Positions 33,991 to 48,757 of a DNA stretch of 64,000 nt are shown one piece after another. The position numbers were made by a program, and so were the translations under genes. The stretch comes from Parapristionchus giblindavisi. Its lineage: Eukaryota; Nematoda; Chromadorea; Rhabditida; Diplogasteridae. The DNA lies in contig CALSFV010000075.1 of assembly GCA_943737045.1 (NCBI GenBank), positions 1-64,000 on the forward strand, in the 5' to 3' direction. Each line of letters opens with the position of its first letter. Positions within the stretch are counted from its first letter, which is position 1. A model generated the notes under the pieces. The model was not told where the DNA came from. It made no database searches and was given only the letters and a program-made list of their open reading frames with translations.

Positions 33991-34130
33991 ATTTTTACAT
34001 TTTACATTTAAACAACTTTATCAGCATTTGGATGTTATTCTAGCTGGGTCGCCATTAGGGTTCTCCATCGAGTCCGATCGTGTCTTGCTATTTGCATGAA
34101 TTGAGGACCAGCGACCTTTACGAATTATAT
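33991..34130 (-). mobile_element. Non-LTR-like 3' end fragment in the satellite, copy 2
   Basis: Apparently identical to 31604-31738, with matching satellite flanks on both sides, so it was copied with its surroundings and not inserted twice. Confidence 0.6.
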
Positions 34131-35778
34131 ATATAAGGGGCTCCATATATATATGGAGCCCCTTATATATATGGAGCCCCTTATATATACGGAGTTCCGT
34201 ATATATAAGGAGTTCCGTATATATAAGGAGCTCCATATATATAAGGAGCTCCATATATATAAGGAGCTCCATATATATATGGAGCCCCTTATATATACGG
34301 AGCCCCTTATATATATGGAGCTCCGTATATATATGGAGCTCCGTATATATAAGGGGCTCCTTATATATACGGAGCCCCTTATATATATGGAGCCCCTTAT
34401 ATATATGGAGCCCCTTATATATATGGAGCTCCTTATATATACGGAACTCCATATATATATGGAGCCCCTTATATATATGGAGCCCCTTATATATATGGAG
34501 CTCCTTATATATATGGAGCTCCTTATATATATGGAGCTCCTTATATATAAGGAGCTCCATATATATAAGGGGCTCCATATATATAAGGGGCTCCATATAT
34601 AAAAGGGGCTCCGTATATATAAGGGGCTCCATATATATATATATATGGAGCTCCTTATATATATGGAGCTCCTTATATATACGGAACTCCGTATATATAA
34701 GGGGCTCCATATATATAAGGGGCTCCATATATAAAAGGGGCTCCGTATATATAAGGGGCTCCATATATATATATATATGGAGCTCCTTATATATAAGGAG
34801 CTCCATATATATATGGAGCCCTTTATATATACGGAACTCCGTATATATAAGGGGCTCCATATATATATGGAGCTCCTTATATATATGGAGCTCCTTATAT
34901 ATACGGAACTCCATATATATAAGGGGCTCCATATATATAAGGGGCTCCATATATATATGGAGCCCCTTATATATATGGAGCCCCTTATATATACGGAGCC
35001 CCTTTTATATATGGAGCCCCTTATATATACGGAGTTCCGTATATATAAGGAGCTCCATATATATAAGGAGCTCCATATATATAAGGAGCTCCATATATAT
35101 ATGGAGTTCCGTATATATAAGGAGCTCCATATATATAAGGGGCTCCATATATATAAGGGGCTCCATATATATATAAGGGGCTCCGTATATATAAGGGGCT
35201 CCATATATATAAGGGGCTCCATATATATAAGGAGCCCCTTATATATACGGAGCTCCATATATATAAGGGGCTCCGTATATATAAGGGGCTCCATATATAT
35301 AAGGGGCTCCATATATATAAGGGGCTCCGTATATATAAGGGGCTCCGTATATATAAGGGGCTCCATATATATAAGGAGCTCCATATATATATGGAGCCCC
35401 TTATATATACGGAGTTCCGTATATATAAGGGGCTCCATATATATATGGAGCTCCTTATATATAAGGAGCTCCATATATATATGGAGCCCCTTATATATAC
35501 GGAGTTCCGTATATATAAGGAGCTCCATATATATAAGGAGCTCCATATATATATATATATATGGAGCCCCTTATATATACGGAGCCCCTTTTATATATGG
35601 AGCCCCTTATATATATGGAGCCCCTTATATATACGGAGTTCCGTATATATAAGGAGTTCCGTATATATATGGAGCCCCTTATATATACGGAGCCCCTTAT
35701 ATATACGGAGCCCCTTTTATATATGGAGCCCCTTATATATATGGAGCCCCTTATATATATGGAGCTCCTTATATATAA
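34131..35778. repeat. 18-bp palindromic satellite, block 4
   Basis: The same unit. It begins with the same unit order as block 3 (31739 onward). Confidence 0.97.
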
Positions 35779-36166
35779 GCTCATCTTCGTCATTTTGACT
35801 GGTCAAGAGCGGTCGACTCTCATTTTCGTCCGTCTTCCACTAGCCTGACTCGATCCTCCCAACCCGGAATTGGCCAGCCGTGGGAGTAAGGCCCACACCA
35901 TGGTTCTCCAAATCTTCGTGACAACGATGAACGTCTCAATTGCCGATGGAAGGTCAGTTCAATTCGATGACAGCATTGTGAAGATTAGAGCAAAAACCGA
36001 TGATCTTTGTGAAGTTCGTATGAAGGAGAAAGAGGAAGACGACTGGACAGTCGATAAGCTGGATAGATGCGGGCTCACGAGATTCGATTCGCTCATTGGA
36101 AAACCCTAATGGCGACCCAGCTGACCCTAATCGGCTGAATAAAGTTGTTTTAATGTAAAAAAATGT
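35779..36166 (+). mobile_element. Non-LTR-like 3' end fragment, longer copy
   Basis: About 388 bp in the opposite orientation to the other two. It ends TAATGGCGACCCAGCTGACC, GAATAAAGTTGTTTTAATGT, then AAAAAAATGTAAT. The 79-codon ORF inside (35870-36109) has no motif I recognise. Confidence 0.55.
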
Positions 36167-39100
36167 AATATATATAAGGGGCTCCGTATATATAAGGGGC
36201 TCCATATATATAAGGGGCTCCATATATATAACGAGCCCCTTATATATACGGAGCTCCATATATATACGGAGCTCCATATATATAAGGGGCTCCGTATATA
36301 TAAGGGGCTCCATATATATATGGAGCTCCTTATATATATGGAGCTCCTTATATATATGGAGCTCCTTATATATACGGAACTCCTTATATATATGGAGCTC
36401 CGTATATATAAGGGGCTCCATATATATAAGGGGCTCCATATATATAAGGAGCTCCATATATATATATGGAGCCCCTTATATATACGGAGCCCCTTATATA
36501 TATGGAGCTCCGTATATATATGGAGCTCCGTATATATAAGGGGCTCCTTATATATATGGAGCCCCTTATATATATGGAGCCCCTTATATATACGGAGCCC
36601 CTTATATATATGGAGCCCCTTATATATATGGAGCCCCTTATATATATGGAGCTCCGTATATATAAGGGGCTCCATATATATAAGGGGCTCCATATATATA
36701 AGGAGCCCCTTATATATACGGAGCTCCATATATATAAGGGGCTCCATATATATAAGGGGCTCCGTATATATAAAGGGCTCCATATATATAAGGGGCTCCA
36801 TATATATAAGGAGCCCCTTATATATACGGAGCTCCATATATATACGGAGCTCCATATATATAAGGGGCTCCGTATATATAAGGGGCTCCATATATATAAG
36901 GAGCTCCATATATATAAGGGGCTCCATATATATAAGGGGCTCCAAATATATATGGAGTTCCGTATATATAAGGAGCTCCATATATATAAGGGGCTCCATA
37001 TATATAAGGAGCTCCATATATATACGGAGCTCCATATATATACGGAGCTCCATATATATAAGGGGCTCCGTATATATAAGGGGCTCCATATATATATGGA
37101 GCTCCTTATATATATGGAGCCCCTTATATATATGGAGCCCCTTATATATACGGAGCTCCATATATATAAGGAGTTCCGTATATATAAGGAGCTCCATATA
37201 TATATGGAGCCCCTTATATATACGGAGCCCCTTATATATATGGAGCTCCGTATATATATGGAGCTCCGTATATATAAGGGGCTCGTTATATATATGGAGC
37301 CCCTTATATATATGGAGCCCCTTATATATACGGAGCCCCTTATATATATATATGGAGCCCCTTATATATATGGAGCCCCTTATATATACGGAGCTCCATA
37401 TATATAAGGAGCTCCATATATATATGGAGCCCCTTATATATACGGAGCCCCTTATATATATGGAGCTCCGTATATATAAGGGGCTCCTTATATATATGGA
37501 GCCCCTTATATATATGGAGCCCCTTATATATATGGAGCCCCTTATATATATGGAGCCCCTTATATATACGGAGTTCCGTATATATAAGGAGTTCCGTATA
37601 TATAAGGGGCTCCATATATATATGGAGCTCCTTATATATATGGAGCTCCGTATATATAAGGGGCTCCATATATATAAGGGGCTCCATATATATAAGGAGC
37701 CCCTTATATATATATAAGGGGCTCCATATATATAAGGAGCCCCTTATATATACGGAGCTCCATATTTATACGGAGCTCCATATATATAAGGGGCTCCGTA
37801 TATATAAGGGGCTCCATATATATAAGGAGCTCCATATATATAAGGGGCTCCATATATATAAGGGGCTCCATATATATATGGAGCTCCTTATATATATGGA
37901 GCCCCTTATATATATGGAGCCCCTTATATATACGGAGCTCCATATATATAAGGAGTTCCGTATATATAAGGAGCTCCATATATATATGGAGCCCCTTATA
38001 TATACGGAGCCCCTTATATATATGGAGCTCCGTATATATATGGAGCTCCGTATATATAAGGGGCTCGTTATATATATGGAGCCCCTTATATATATGGAGC
38101 CCCTTATATATACGGAGCCCCTTATATATATATATGGAGCCCCTTATATATATGGAGCCCCTTATATATACGGAGCTCCATATATATAAGGAGCTCCATA
38201 TATATATGGAGCCCCTTATATATACGGAGCCCCTTATATATATGGAGCTCCGTATATATAAGGGGCTCCTTATATATATGGAGCCCCTTATATATATGGA
38301 GCCCCTTATATATATGGAGCCCCTTATATATATGGAGCCCCTTATATATACGGAGTTCCGTATATATAAGGAGTTCCGTATATATAAGGGGCTCCATATA
38401 TATATGGAGCTCCTTATATATATGGAGCTCCGTATATATAAGGGGCTCCATATATATAAGGGGCTCCATATATATAAGGAGCCCCTTATATATATATAAG
38501 GGGCTCCATATATATAAGGAGCCCCTTATATATACGGAGCTCCATATTTATACGGAGCTCCATATATATAAGGGGCTCCGTATATATAAGGGGCTCCATA
38601 TATATAAGGAGCTCCATATATATAAGGGGCTCCATATATATAAGGGGCTCCATATATATATGGAGTTCCGTATATATAAGGAGCTCCATATATATAAGGG
38701 GCTCCATATATATAAGGAGCTCCATATATATATAAGGGGCTCCATATATATAAGGGGCTCCATATATATATGGAGTTCCGTATATATAAGGAGCTCCATT
38801 TATATAAGGGGCTCCATATATATAAGGGGCTCCATATATATAAGGGGCTCCGTATATATAAGGGGCTCCATATATATAAGGGGCTCCATATATATAAGGA
38901 GCCCCTTATATATACGGAGCTCCATATATATACGGAGCCCCTTATATATATGGAGCTCCGTATAAATATGGAGCTCCGTATATATAAGGGGCTCCTTATA
39001 TATATGGAGCCCCTTATATATATGGAGCCCCTTATATATATGGAGCTCCATATATATAAGGGGCTCCATATATATAAGGGGCTCCATATATATATGGAGC

Positions 39101-42100
39101 TCCTTATATATACGGAACTCCATATATATATGGAGCCCCTTATATATATGGAGCCCCTTATATATATGGAGCTCCTTATATATATGGAGCCCCTTATATA
39201 TATGGAGCTCCTTATATATACGGAACTCCATATATATATGGAGCCCCTTATATATATGGAGCCCCTTATATATATGGAGCTCCTTATATATATGGAGCCC
39301 CTTATATATACGGAGCCCCTTATATATATGGAGCTCCGTATAAATATGGAGCTCCGTATATATAAGGGGCTCCTTATATATATGGAGCCCCTTATATATA
39401 CGGAACTCCTTATATATATGGAGCTCCGTATATATAAGGGGCTCCATATATAAGGGGCTCCATATATATAAGGAGCTCCATATATATATAGGGAGCCCCT
39501 TATATATACGGAGCCCCTTATATATATGGAGCTCCGTATATATATGGAGCTCCGTATATATAAGGGGCTCCTTATATATATGGAGCCCCTTATATATATG
39601 GAGCCCCTTATATATACGGAGCCCCTTATATATATGGAGCCCCTTATATATATGGAGCCCCTTATATATATGGAGCTCCGTATATATAAGGGGCTCCATA
39701 TATATAAGGGGCTCCATATATATAAGGAGCCCCTTATATATACGGAGCTCCATATATATAAGGGGCTCCATATATATAAGGGGCTCCGTATATATAAAGG
39801 GCTCCATATATATAAGGGGCTCCATATATATAAGGAGCCCCTTATATATACGGAGCTCCATATATATACGGAGCTCCATATATATAAGGGGCTCCGTATA
39901 TATAAGGGGCTCCATATATATAAGGAGCTCCATATATATAAGGGGCTCCATATATATAAGGGGCTCCAAATATATATGGAGTTCCGTATATATAAGGAGC
40001 TCCATATATATAAGGGGCTCCATATATTTAAGGGGCTCCATATATATATGGAGCTCCTTATATATATGGAGCCCCTTATATATATGGAGCCCCTTATATA
40101 TACGGAGCTCCATATATATAAGGAGTTCCGTATATATAAGGAGCTCCATATATATAAGGAGCTCCATATATATAAGGAGCTCCATATATATATATGGAGC
40201 CCCTTATATATACGGAGCCCCTTATATATATGGAGCTCCGTATATATATGGAGCTCCGTATATATAAGGGGCTCGTTATATATATGGAGCCCCTTATATA
40301 TATGGAGCCCCTTATATATACGGAGCCCCTTATATATATGGAGCTCCGTATATATATGGAGCTCCATATATATATGGAGCCCCTTATATATACGGAGCCC
40401 CTTATATATATGGAGCTCCGTATATATAAGGGGCTCCTTATATATATGGAGCCCCTTATATATATGGAGCCCCTTATATATATGGAGCCCCTTATATATA
40501 TGGAGCCCCTTATATATACGGAGTTCCGTATATATAAGGAGTTCCGTATATATAAGGGGCTCCATATATATATGGAGCTCCTTATATATATGGAGCTCCG
40601 TATATATAAGGGGCTCCATATATATAAGGGGCTCCATATATATAAGGAGCCCCTTATATATACGGAGCTCCATATTTATACGGAGCTCCATATATATAAG
40701 GGGCTCCGTATATATAAGGGGCTCCATATATATAAGGAGCTCCATATATATAAGGGGCTCCATATATATAAGGGGCTCCATATATATATGGAGTTCCGTA
40801 TATATAAGGAGCTCCATATATATAAGGGGCTCCATATATATAAGGAGCTCCATATATATAAGGGGCTCCATATATATAAGGGGCTCCATATATATATGGA
40901 GTTCCGTATATATAAGGAGCTCCATTTATATAAGGGGCTCCATATATATAAGGGGCTCCATATATATAAGGGGCTCCGTATATATAAGGGGCTCCATATA
41001 TATAAGGGGCTCCATATATATAAGGAGCCCCTTATATATACGGAGCTCCATATATATACGGAGCCCCTTATATATATGGAGCTCCGTATAAATATGGAGC
41101 TCCGTATATATAAGGGGCTCCTTATATATATGGAGCCCCTTATATATATGGAGCCCCTTATATATATGGAGCTCCATATATATAAGGGGCTCCGTATATA
41201 TAAGGGGCTCCATATATATATGGAGCTCCTTATATATACGGAACTCCATATATATATGGAGCCCCTTATATATATGGAGCCCCTTATATATATGGAGCTC
41301 CTTATATATATGGAGCCCCTTATATATATGGAGCTCCTTATATATACGGAACTCCATATATATATGGAGCCCCTTATATATATGGAGCCCCTTATATATA
41401 TGGAGCTCCTTATATATATGGAGCCCCTTATATATACGGAGCCCCTTATATATATGGAGCTCCGTATAAATATGGAGCTCCGTATATATAAGGGGCTCCT
41501 TATATATATGGAGCCCCTTATATATATGGAGCCCCTTATATATACGGAGCTCCATATATATAAGGAGCTCCATATATATATGGAGCCCCTTATATATACG
41601 GAACTCCTTATATATACGGAACTCCGTATATATAAGGGGCTCCATATATATAAGGGGCTCCATATATATAAGGGGCTCCATATATATAACGAGCCCCTTA
41701 TATATACGGAGCTCCATATATATACGGAGCTCCATATATATAAGGGGCTCCGTATATATAAGGGGCTCCATATATATATGGAGCTCCTTATATATATGGA
41801 GCTCCTTATATATATGGAGCTCCTTATATATACGGAACTCCTTATATATATGGAGCTCCGTATATATAAGGGGCTCCATATATATAAGGGGCTCCATATA
41901 TATAAGGAGCTCCATATATATATGGAGCCCCTTATATATACGGAGCCCCTTATATATATGGAGCTCCGTATATATATGGAGCTCCGTATATATAAGGGGC
42001 TCCTTATATATATGGAGCCCCTTATATATATGGAGCCCCTTATATATACGGAGCCCCTTATATATATGGAGCCCCTTATATATATGGAGCCCCTTATATA

Positions 42101-42872
42101 TATGGAGCTCCGTATATATAAGGGGCTCCATATATATAAGGGGCTCCATATATATAAGGAGCCCCTTATATATACGGAGCTCCATATATATAAGGGGCTC
42201 CATATATATATGGAGCCCCTTATATATACGGAGCCCCTTATATATATGGAGCTCCGTATATATAAGGGGCTCCTTATATATATATGGAGCCCCTTATATA
42301 TATGGAGCCCCTTATATATACGGAGCCCCTTATATATATGGAGCCCCTTATATATATGGAGCCCCTTATATATATGGAGCTCCTTATATATATGGAGCTC
42401 CTTATATATACGGAACTCCATATATATATGGAGCCCCTTATATATATGGAGCCCCTTAAATATAAGGAGCTCCATATATATATGGAGCCCCTTATATATA
42501 CGGAGCCCCTTATATATATGGAGCTCCGTATATATAAGGGGCTCCGTATATATAAGGAGCTCCATATATATATGGAGCCCCTTATATATACGGAACATAT
42601 ATATACGGAGCTCCATATATATAAGGGGCTCCGTATATATAAGGGGCTCCATATATATATGGAGCTCCTTATATATATGGAGCTCCTTATATATATGGAG
42701 CCCCTTATATATACGGAACTCCTTATATATATGGAGCTCCGTATATATAAGGGGCTCCATATATATAAGGGGCTCCGTATATATAAGGGGCTCCGTATAT
42801 ATAAGGGGCTCCATATATATATGGAGCTCCTTATATATACGGAACTCCTTATATATATGGAGCTCCGTATAT
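36167..42872. repeat. 18-bp palindromic satellite, block 5 (6.7 kb)
   Basis: The same unit. It contains internal long repeats, for example 37340-37687 and 38122-38469, 782 bp apart, and rare unit variants (TTAAATATAAGG at 42456; CGGAACATATATATACGG at 42591) that recur in blocks 6 and 7. Confidence 0.97.
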
Positions 42873-45298
42873 ATTTATTTATTATTTATTTATTTATTTC
42901 TTTATCCATCAGTTAAAATCAAGAATAATGAATGAATGAAGCAATAAGGGAGTGATGGAGTTCCGTCGCTTAAGCGATTTCGGTTGGGGAGTGGCAGCTT
43001 TAGCTGAACAATGATATTAAGGACGAATACGAGATTGAGTTATAATATTGTGGGGGGCAAATTTAGTATCCCTGCACGGAATATATGGGGAGGGGAAGAG
43101 ACAAGCTCTTGGGTGAGGGAGTTCCACGTGGACAGAGATCTAGAGGCACAAGTGGAAAGGGATTTGGGAATACAAAAAGGTAGTGATATCCTATAACGAT
43201 GGCTAATTCTATTACAATCAATATAATATAAGTGAGAGGAGTCAAATAAAGAATAGTTATGTACTGTGCTATGGAGAAATTGGAGATCACGGATGGCTCT
43301 TCTATATTCTAATGTGGGGAGTTGAAGAAAAGCGTTGCGTTCGTTAAAAGGTAAGGGAGCAAGTTTGCATTTAGCAAAAAGTCTATATGTAAAATTTCTT
43401 TGTACACTTTCTATTGAATTGGTCAGGTATTTAAGGGTGGGATTCCAGATAATAGGACATGATTCAAGAATTGGTCTTATATAAACAGTATAAGCTTTAG
43501 ATAAAAGTGAATGGGAACGCGAGTGGACAGACAAGAACAGCATATTAATAGAAGCTTTGGCCTTGGTAGTTATGACTGATATATGGTGATTAAACGATAA
43601 ATCAGAGCTCATGTGAACTCCTAAGTCTCTTACAACAGGTGATGAGGAAAGTGGGCAACCATTCATAATATACTGGGTACGACCCTTTAAAGGGCCAATA
43701 TGGAGGACAGTACATTTGGGGGCAGATATAGTCATATTCCATGTGAGACTCCAATCAACAATAGAATCAATAGCCGATTGTAAAGATTTAGATTCGGAAG
43801 GAACGGGGGCGTAAATCTTAAGATCATCAGCAAAAATACCGTATTTTACACTAGAGGGAATTATAACAGATAAATCATTAATAAATAGTATGAACAAGAG
43901 TGGGCCAATGCTGGAGCCCTGAGGCACTCCAGAGGTGATGGGACTAGGGCGGGACATGGAATCTCCTATAAGCACCGATTGTGAACGATTAGACAAGTAA
44001 GAATGAAACCAAGATACAATATGAGGTGAGATTCCTATACATTTAAGTTTGTGCAGTAATAGTCTATGGTCGATACTATCAAAAGCCTTAGCGAAGTCAA
44101 AATAAATAACATCAACAGAAATACCGGCAGAAACACACTTAACATAATAGGAATGGGACTCGCATAATTGCGTAGCTGTGGATCTACTACTCCTAAAGCC
44201 AGCTTGATGACAATCCAGAATATTATTCGACTCAAGATATTCAGTAAGTTCTTTGATCAAAATTTTCTCGAAAATTTTCGAAGCAGTGGAGGTCAAAGAG
44301 ATCGGGCGGAAGTTAGCTATGTTGTTATTATTGGATTTTTTCGGGATGGGTTTGACAATTGCTACTTTCCATAAGCTAGGTACAATAGAAGTAAGAAGAG
44401 TCTTATTAAAAATTATGGTTAAGGGGACAACAATTGAGTATTTACATTTACAATATACAATATTAGGAATGTTATCAGGAGATGTATTCACTTTAGGTAT
44501 TAGGTCAGATAAAGCTAAAAGTATCTGTTGAGGAGTTATATAGGCGAGATCGAAAGATGATTGGGAATGAGTAGGATACGGTAATGGGGAACTTTGAGGG
44601 GGAGTCTGGACGGAAGAAAAATAATGAGAAAAAGCGGAGGACTTATCTATATCAGAAACTAATATACTACCATCTATATTAACAACACCAGGCAAACTAC
44701 TACTATTAGACTTAAGCTTACGCTTACAAAAAGAATAGAACAATCGTGGGTTGGAGGAATTTATAGCTCTGGCTTCTAAAGCACATTCAAATTCACGAAG
44801 AGAGAGATCAAATTTACGACGAAGGTTAATAGTGTGAAGTGCATTAGGGGCAAATGATTGATGATAACGAAGCGTATTATACAATATCCTAATTCGTTTG
44901 GGATACATTGAATGATCACTAACTCTACGTTTAGGTACAAATGAATCGATAAGCGAATTGATGAAATCTGTGAAATAAATAAATGATTGGTCCACTGATA
45001 GGCTAAAGAGGGCAGCTGACCAATCTGTGTTAATAATATTGTAATTAATGGATTCCCAATCTGCTAAGTGAAATTGGTACGTGATAGGTTTGGGTGTTGC
45101 ATTTGGAATAGACAATGAAAGAGAAAAGACGATACTTGTATGATCACTCAATGGAACATCAGTTCTTATGGAACGAATGATGGGGAAGTTACATAGAACG
45201 AGATCAAGAATATTGGGGCCTCTAGTAGGAAAATCAATATACTGCATGAAAATCAATATACTGCATGAAAATCAATATACTGAGTAGTGATGAAGTAT
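42873..45298 (-). mobile_element. 5'-truncated CR1/Jockey-type non-LTR retrotransposon
   Basis: On the minus strand it runs from a 5' junction at about 45298 to a 3' (AAAT)n tail at about 42873-42893. The 5' junction is marked by three tandem AAAATCAATATACTGCATG-like units and TGATGAAGTA twice. Both borders lie in satellite sequence. Its ORF is listed separately. Confidence 0.85.
43040..45256 (-). pseudogene. Endonuclease tail plus reverse transcriptase of a non-LTR element (738 codons, 5' truncated)
   Basis: Residues about 10-45 (DFPTRGPNILDLVL, then VPLSDHTSIV) are the end of an APE-type endonuclease, whose SDH motif closes that domain. The reverse transcriptase follows: [20 protein letters not shown], then QAGFRSSRSTATQL (about 352), YFDFAKAFDSIDHRLL (about 384), SGVPQGSSIGPLLFILFIND (about 441) and the catalytic FADDLKIY (about 474). 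The C-terminal WNSL motif (near 715) is typical of CR1/Jockey-group elements. The frame is open throughout, and the apparent start Met comes from junction sequence, so the ORF lacks most of the endonuclease and all of ORF1. An intact polymerase core suggests recent insertion. The exact clade needs a tree. Confidence 0.85.
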
Positions 45299-47709
45299 GA
45301 TGAAGTATATATATATGGAGCCCCTTATATATACGGAGCCCCTTATATATATGGAGCTCCGTATATATATGGAGCTCCGTATATATAAGGGGCTCCTTAT
45401 ATATATGGAGCCCCTTATATATATGGAGCCCCTTATATATACGGAGCCCCTTATATATATGGAGCCCCTTATATATATGGAGCCCCTTATATATATGGAG
45501 CTCCGTATATATAAGGGGCTCCATATATATAAGGGGCTCCATATATATAAGGAGCCCCTTATATATATGGAGCTCCGTATATATAAGGGGCTCCTTATAT
45601 ATATATGGAGCCCCTTATATATATGGAGCCCCTTATATATACGGAGCCCCTTATATATATGGAGCCCCTTATATATATGGAGCCCCTTATATATATGGAG
45701 CTCCTTATATATATGGAGCTCCTTATATATACGGAACTCCATATATATATGGAGCCCCTTATATATATGGAGCCCCTTAAATATAAGGAGCTCCATATAT
45801 ATATGGAGCCCCTTATATATACGGAGCCCCTTATATATATGGAGCTCCGTATATATATGGAGCTCCGTATATATAAGGGGCTCCGTATATATAAGGAGCT
45901 CCATATATATATGGAGCCCCTTATATATACGGAACATATATATACGGAGCTCCATATATATAAGGGGCTCCGTATATATAAGGGGCTCCATATATATATG
46001 GAGCTCCTTATATATATGGAGCTCCTTATATATATGGAGCCCCTTATATATACGGAACTCCTTATATATATGGAGCTCCGTATATATAAGGGGCTCCATA
46101 TATATAAGGGGCTCCGTATATATAAGGGGCTCCGTATATATAAGGGGCTCCATATATATATGGAGCTCCTTATATATACGGAACTCCTTATATATATGGA
46201 GCTCCGTATATATAAGGGGCTCCATATATATAAGGGGCTCCGTATATATAAGGGGCTCCATATATATAAGGAGCTCCATATATATATGGAGCCCCTTATA
46301 TATACGGAGCCCCTTATATATATGGAGCTCCGTATATATATGGAGCTCCGTATATATAAGGGGCTCCTTATATATATGGAGCCCCTTATATATATGGAGC
46401 CCCTTATATATACGGAGCCCCTTATATATATGGAGCCCCTTATATATATGGAGCCCCTTATATATACGGAGCTCCATATATATATGGAGCTCCATATATA
46501 TAAGGGGCTCCGTATATATAAGGGGCTCCATATATATATGGAGCTCCTTATATATATGGAGCTCCTTATATATATGGAGCCCCTTATATATACGGAACTC
46601 CTTATATATATGGAGCTCCGTATATATAAGGGGCTCCATATATATAAGGGGCTCCGTATATATAAGGGGCTCCATATATATAAGGAGCTCCATATATATA
46701 TGGAGCCCCTTATATATACGGAGCCCCTTATATATATGGAGCTCCGTATATATATGGAACTCCGTATATATAAGGGGCTCCTTATATATATGGAGCCCCT
46801 TATATATATGGAGCCCCTTATATATACGGAGCCCCTTATATATATGGAGCTCCTTATATATATGGAGCTCCTTATATATATGGAGCCCCTTATATATACG
46901 GAACTCCATATATATATGGAGCCCCTTATATATATGGAGCCCCTTATATATATGGAGCTCCTTATATATATGGAGCCCCTTATATATACGGAACTCCATA
47001 TATATATGGAGCCCCTTATATATATGGAGCCCCTTAAATATAAGGAGCTCCATATATATATGGAGCCCCTTATATATACGGAGCCCCTTATATATATGGA
47101 GCTCCGTATATATATGGAGCTCCGTATATATAAGGGGCTCCGTATATATAAGGAGCTCCATATATATATGGAGCCCCTTATATATACGGAACATATATAT
47201 ACGGAGCTCCATATATATAAGGGGCTCCGTATATATAAGGGGCTCCATATATATATGGAGCTCCTTATATATATGGAGCTCCTTATATATATGGAGCCCC
47301 TTATATATACGGAACTCCTTATATATATGGAGCTCCGTATATATAAGGGGCTCCATATATATAAGGGGCTCCGTATATATAAGGGGCTCCGTATATATAA
47401 GGGGCTCCATATATATATGGAGCTCCTTATATATACGGAACTCCTTATATATATGGAGCTCCGTATATATAAGGGGCTCCATATATATAAGGGGCTCCGT
47501 ATATATAAGGGGCTCCATATATATAAGGAGCTCCATATATATATGGAGCCCCTTATATATACGGAGCCCCTTATATATATGGAGCTCCGTATATATATGG
47601 AGCTCCGTATATATAAGGGGCTCCTTATATATATGGAGCCCCTTATATATATGGAGCCCCTTATATATACGGAGCCCCTTATATATATGGAGCCCCTTAT
47701 ATATATGGA
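45299..47709. repeat. 18-bp palindromic satellite, block 6
   Basis: The same unit. The variants TTAAATATAAGG (45777, 47034) and CGGAACATATATATACGG (45930, 47187) occur twice each with identical 150-bp spacing. Confidence 0.97.
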
Positions 47710-48757
47710 GATCAAAATTTTCTCGAAAATTTTCGAAGCAGTGGAGGTCAAAGAGATCGGGCGGAAGTTAGCTATGTTGTTATTATTGGATTTTTTCGGG
47801 ATGGGTTTGACAATTGCTACTTTCCATAAGCTAGGTACAATAGAAGTAAGAAGAGTCTTATTAAAAATTATGGTTAAGGGGACAACAATTGAGTATTTAC
47901 ATTTACAATATACAATATTAGGAATGTTATCAGGAGATGTATTCACTTTAGGTATTAGGTCAGATAAAGCTAAAAGTATCTGTTGAGGAGTTATATAGGC
48001 GAGATCGAAAGATGATTGGGAATGAGTAGGATACGGTAATGGGGAACTTTGAGGGGGAGTCTGGACGGAAGAAAAATAATGAGAAAAAGCGGAGGACTTA
48101 TCTATATCAGAAACTAATATACTACCATCTATATTAACAACACCAGGCAAACTACTACTATTAGACTTAAGCTTACGCTTACAAAAAGAATAGAACAATC
48201 GTGGGTTGGAGGAATTTATAGCTCTGGCTTCTAAAGCACATTCAAATTCACGAAGAGAGAGATCAAATTTACGACGAAGGTTAATAGTGTGAAGTGCATT
48301 AGGGGCAAATGATTGATGATAACGAAGCCTATTATACAATATCCTAATTCGTTTGGGATACATTGAATGATCACTAACTCTACGTTTAGGTACAAATGAA
48401 TCGATAAGCGAATTGATGAAATCTGTGAAATAAATAAATGATTGGTCCACTGATAGGCTAAAGAGGGCAGCTGACCAATCTGTGTTAATAATATTGTAAT
48501 TAATGGATTCCCAATCTGCTAAGTGAAATTGGTACGTGATAGGTTTGGGTGTTGCATTTGGAATAGACAATGAAAGAGAAAAGACGATACTTGTATGATC
48601 ACTCAATGGAACATCAGTTCTTATGGAACGAATGATGGGGAAGTTACATAGAACGAGATCAAGAATATTGGGGCCTCTAGTAGGAAAATCAATATACTGC
48701 ATGAAAATCAATATACTGCATGAAAATCAATATACTGAGTAGTGATGAAGTATGATG
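47710..48757 (-). pseudogene. Duplicate of the 5' part of the retrotransposon
   Basis: 47710-48757 equals 44255-45302 shifted by 3455 bp. I saw one base difference in the retrotransposon part (44874 G, 48329 C; Thr to Arg on the minus strand). It covers the endonuclease tail to just before the fingers of the RT (up to KIFEKILI) and then breaks directly into satellite at 47709. The homology continues to the right through satellite to about 49174. It is a product of duplication, not a second retrotransposition. Confidence 0.9.
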
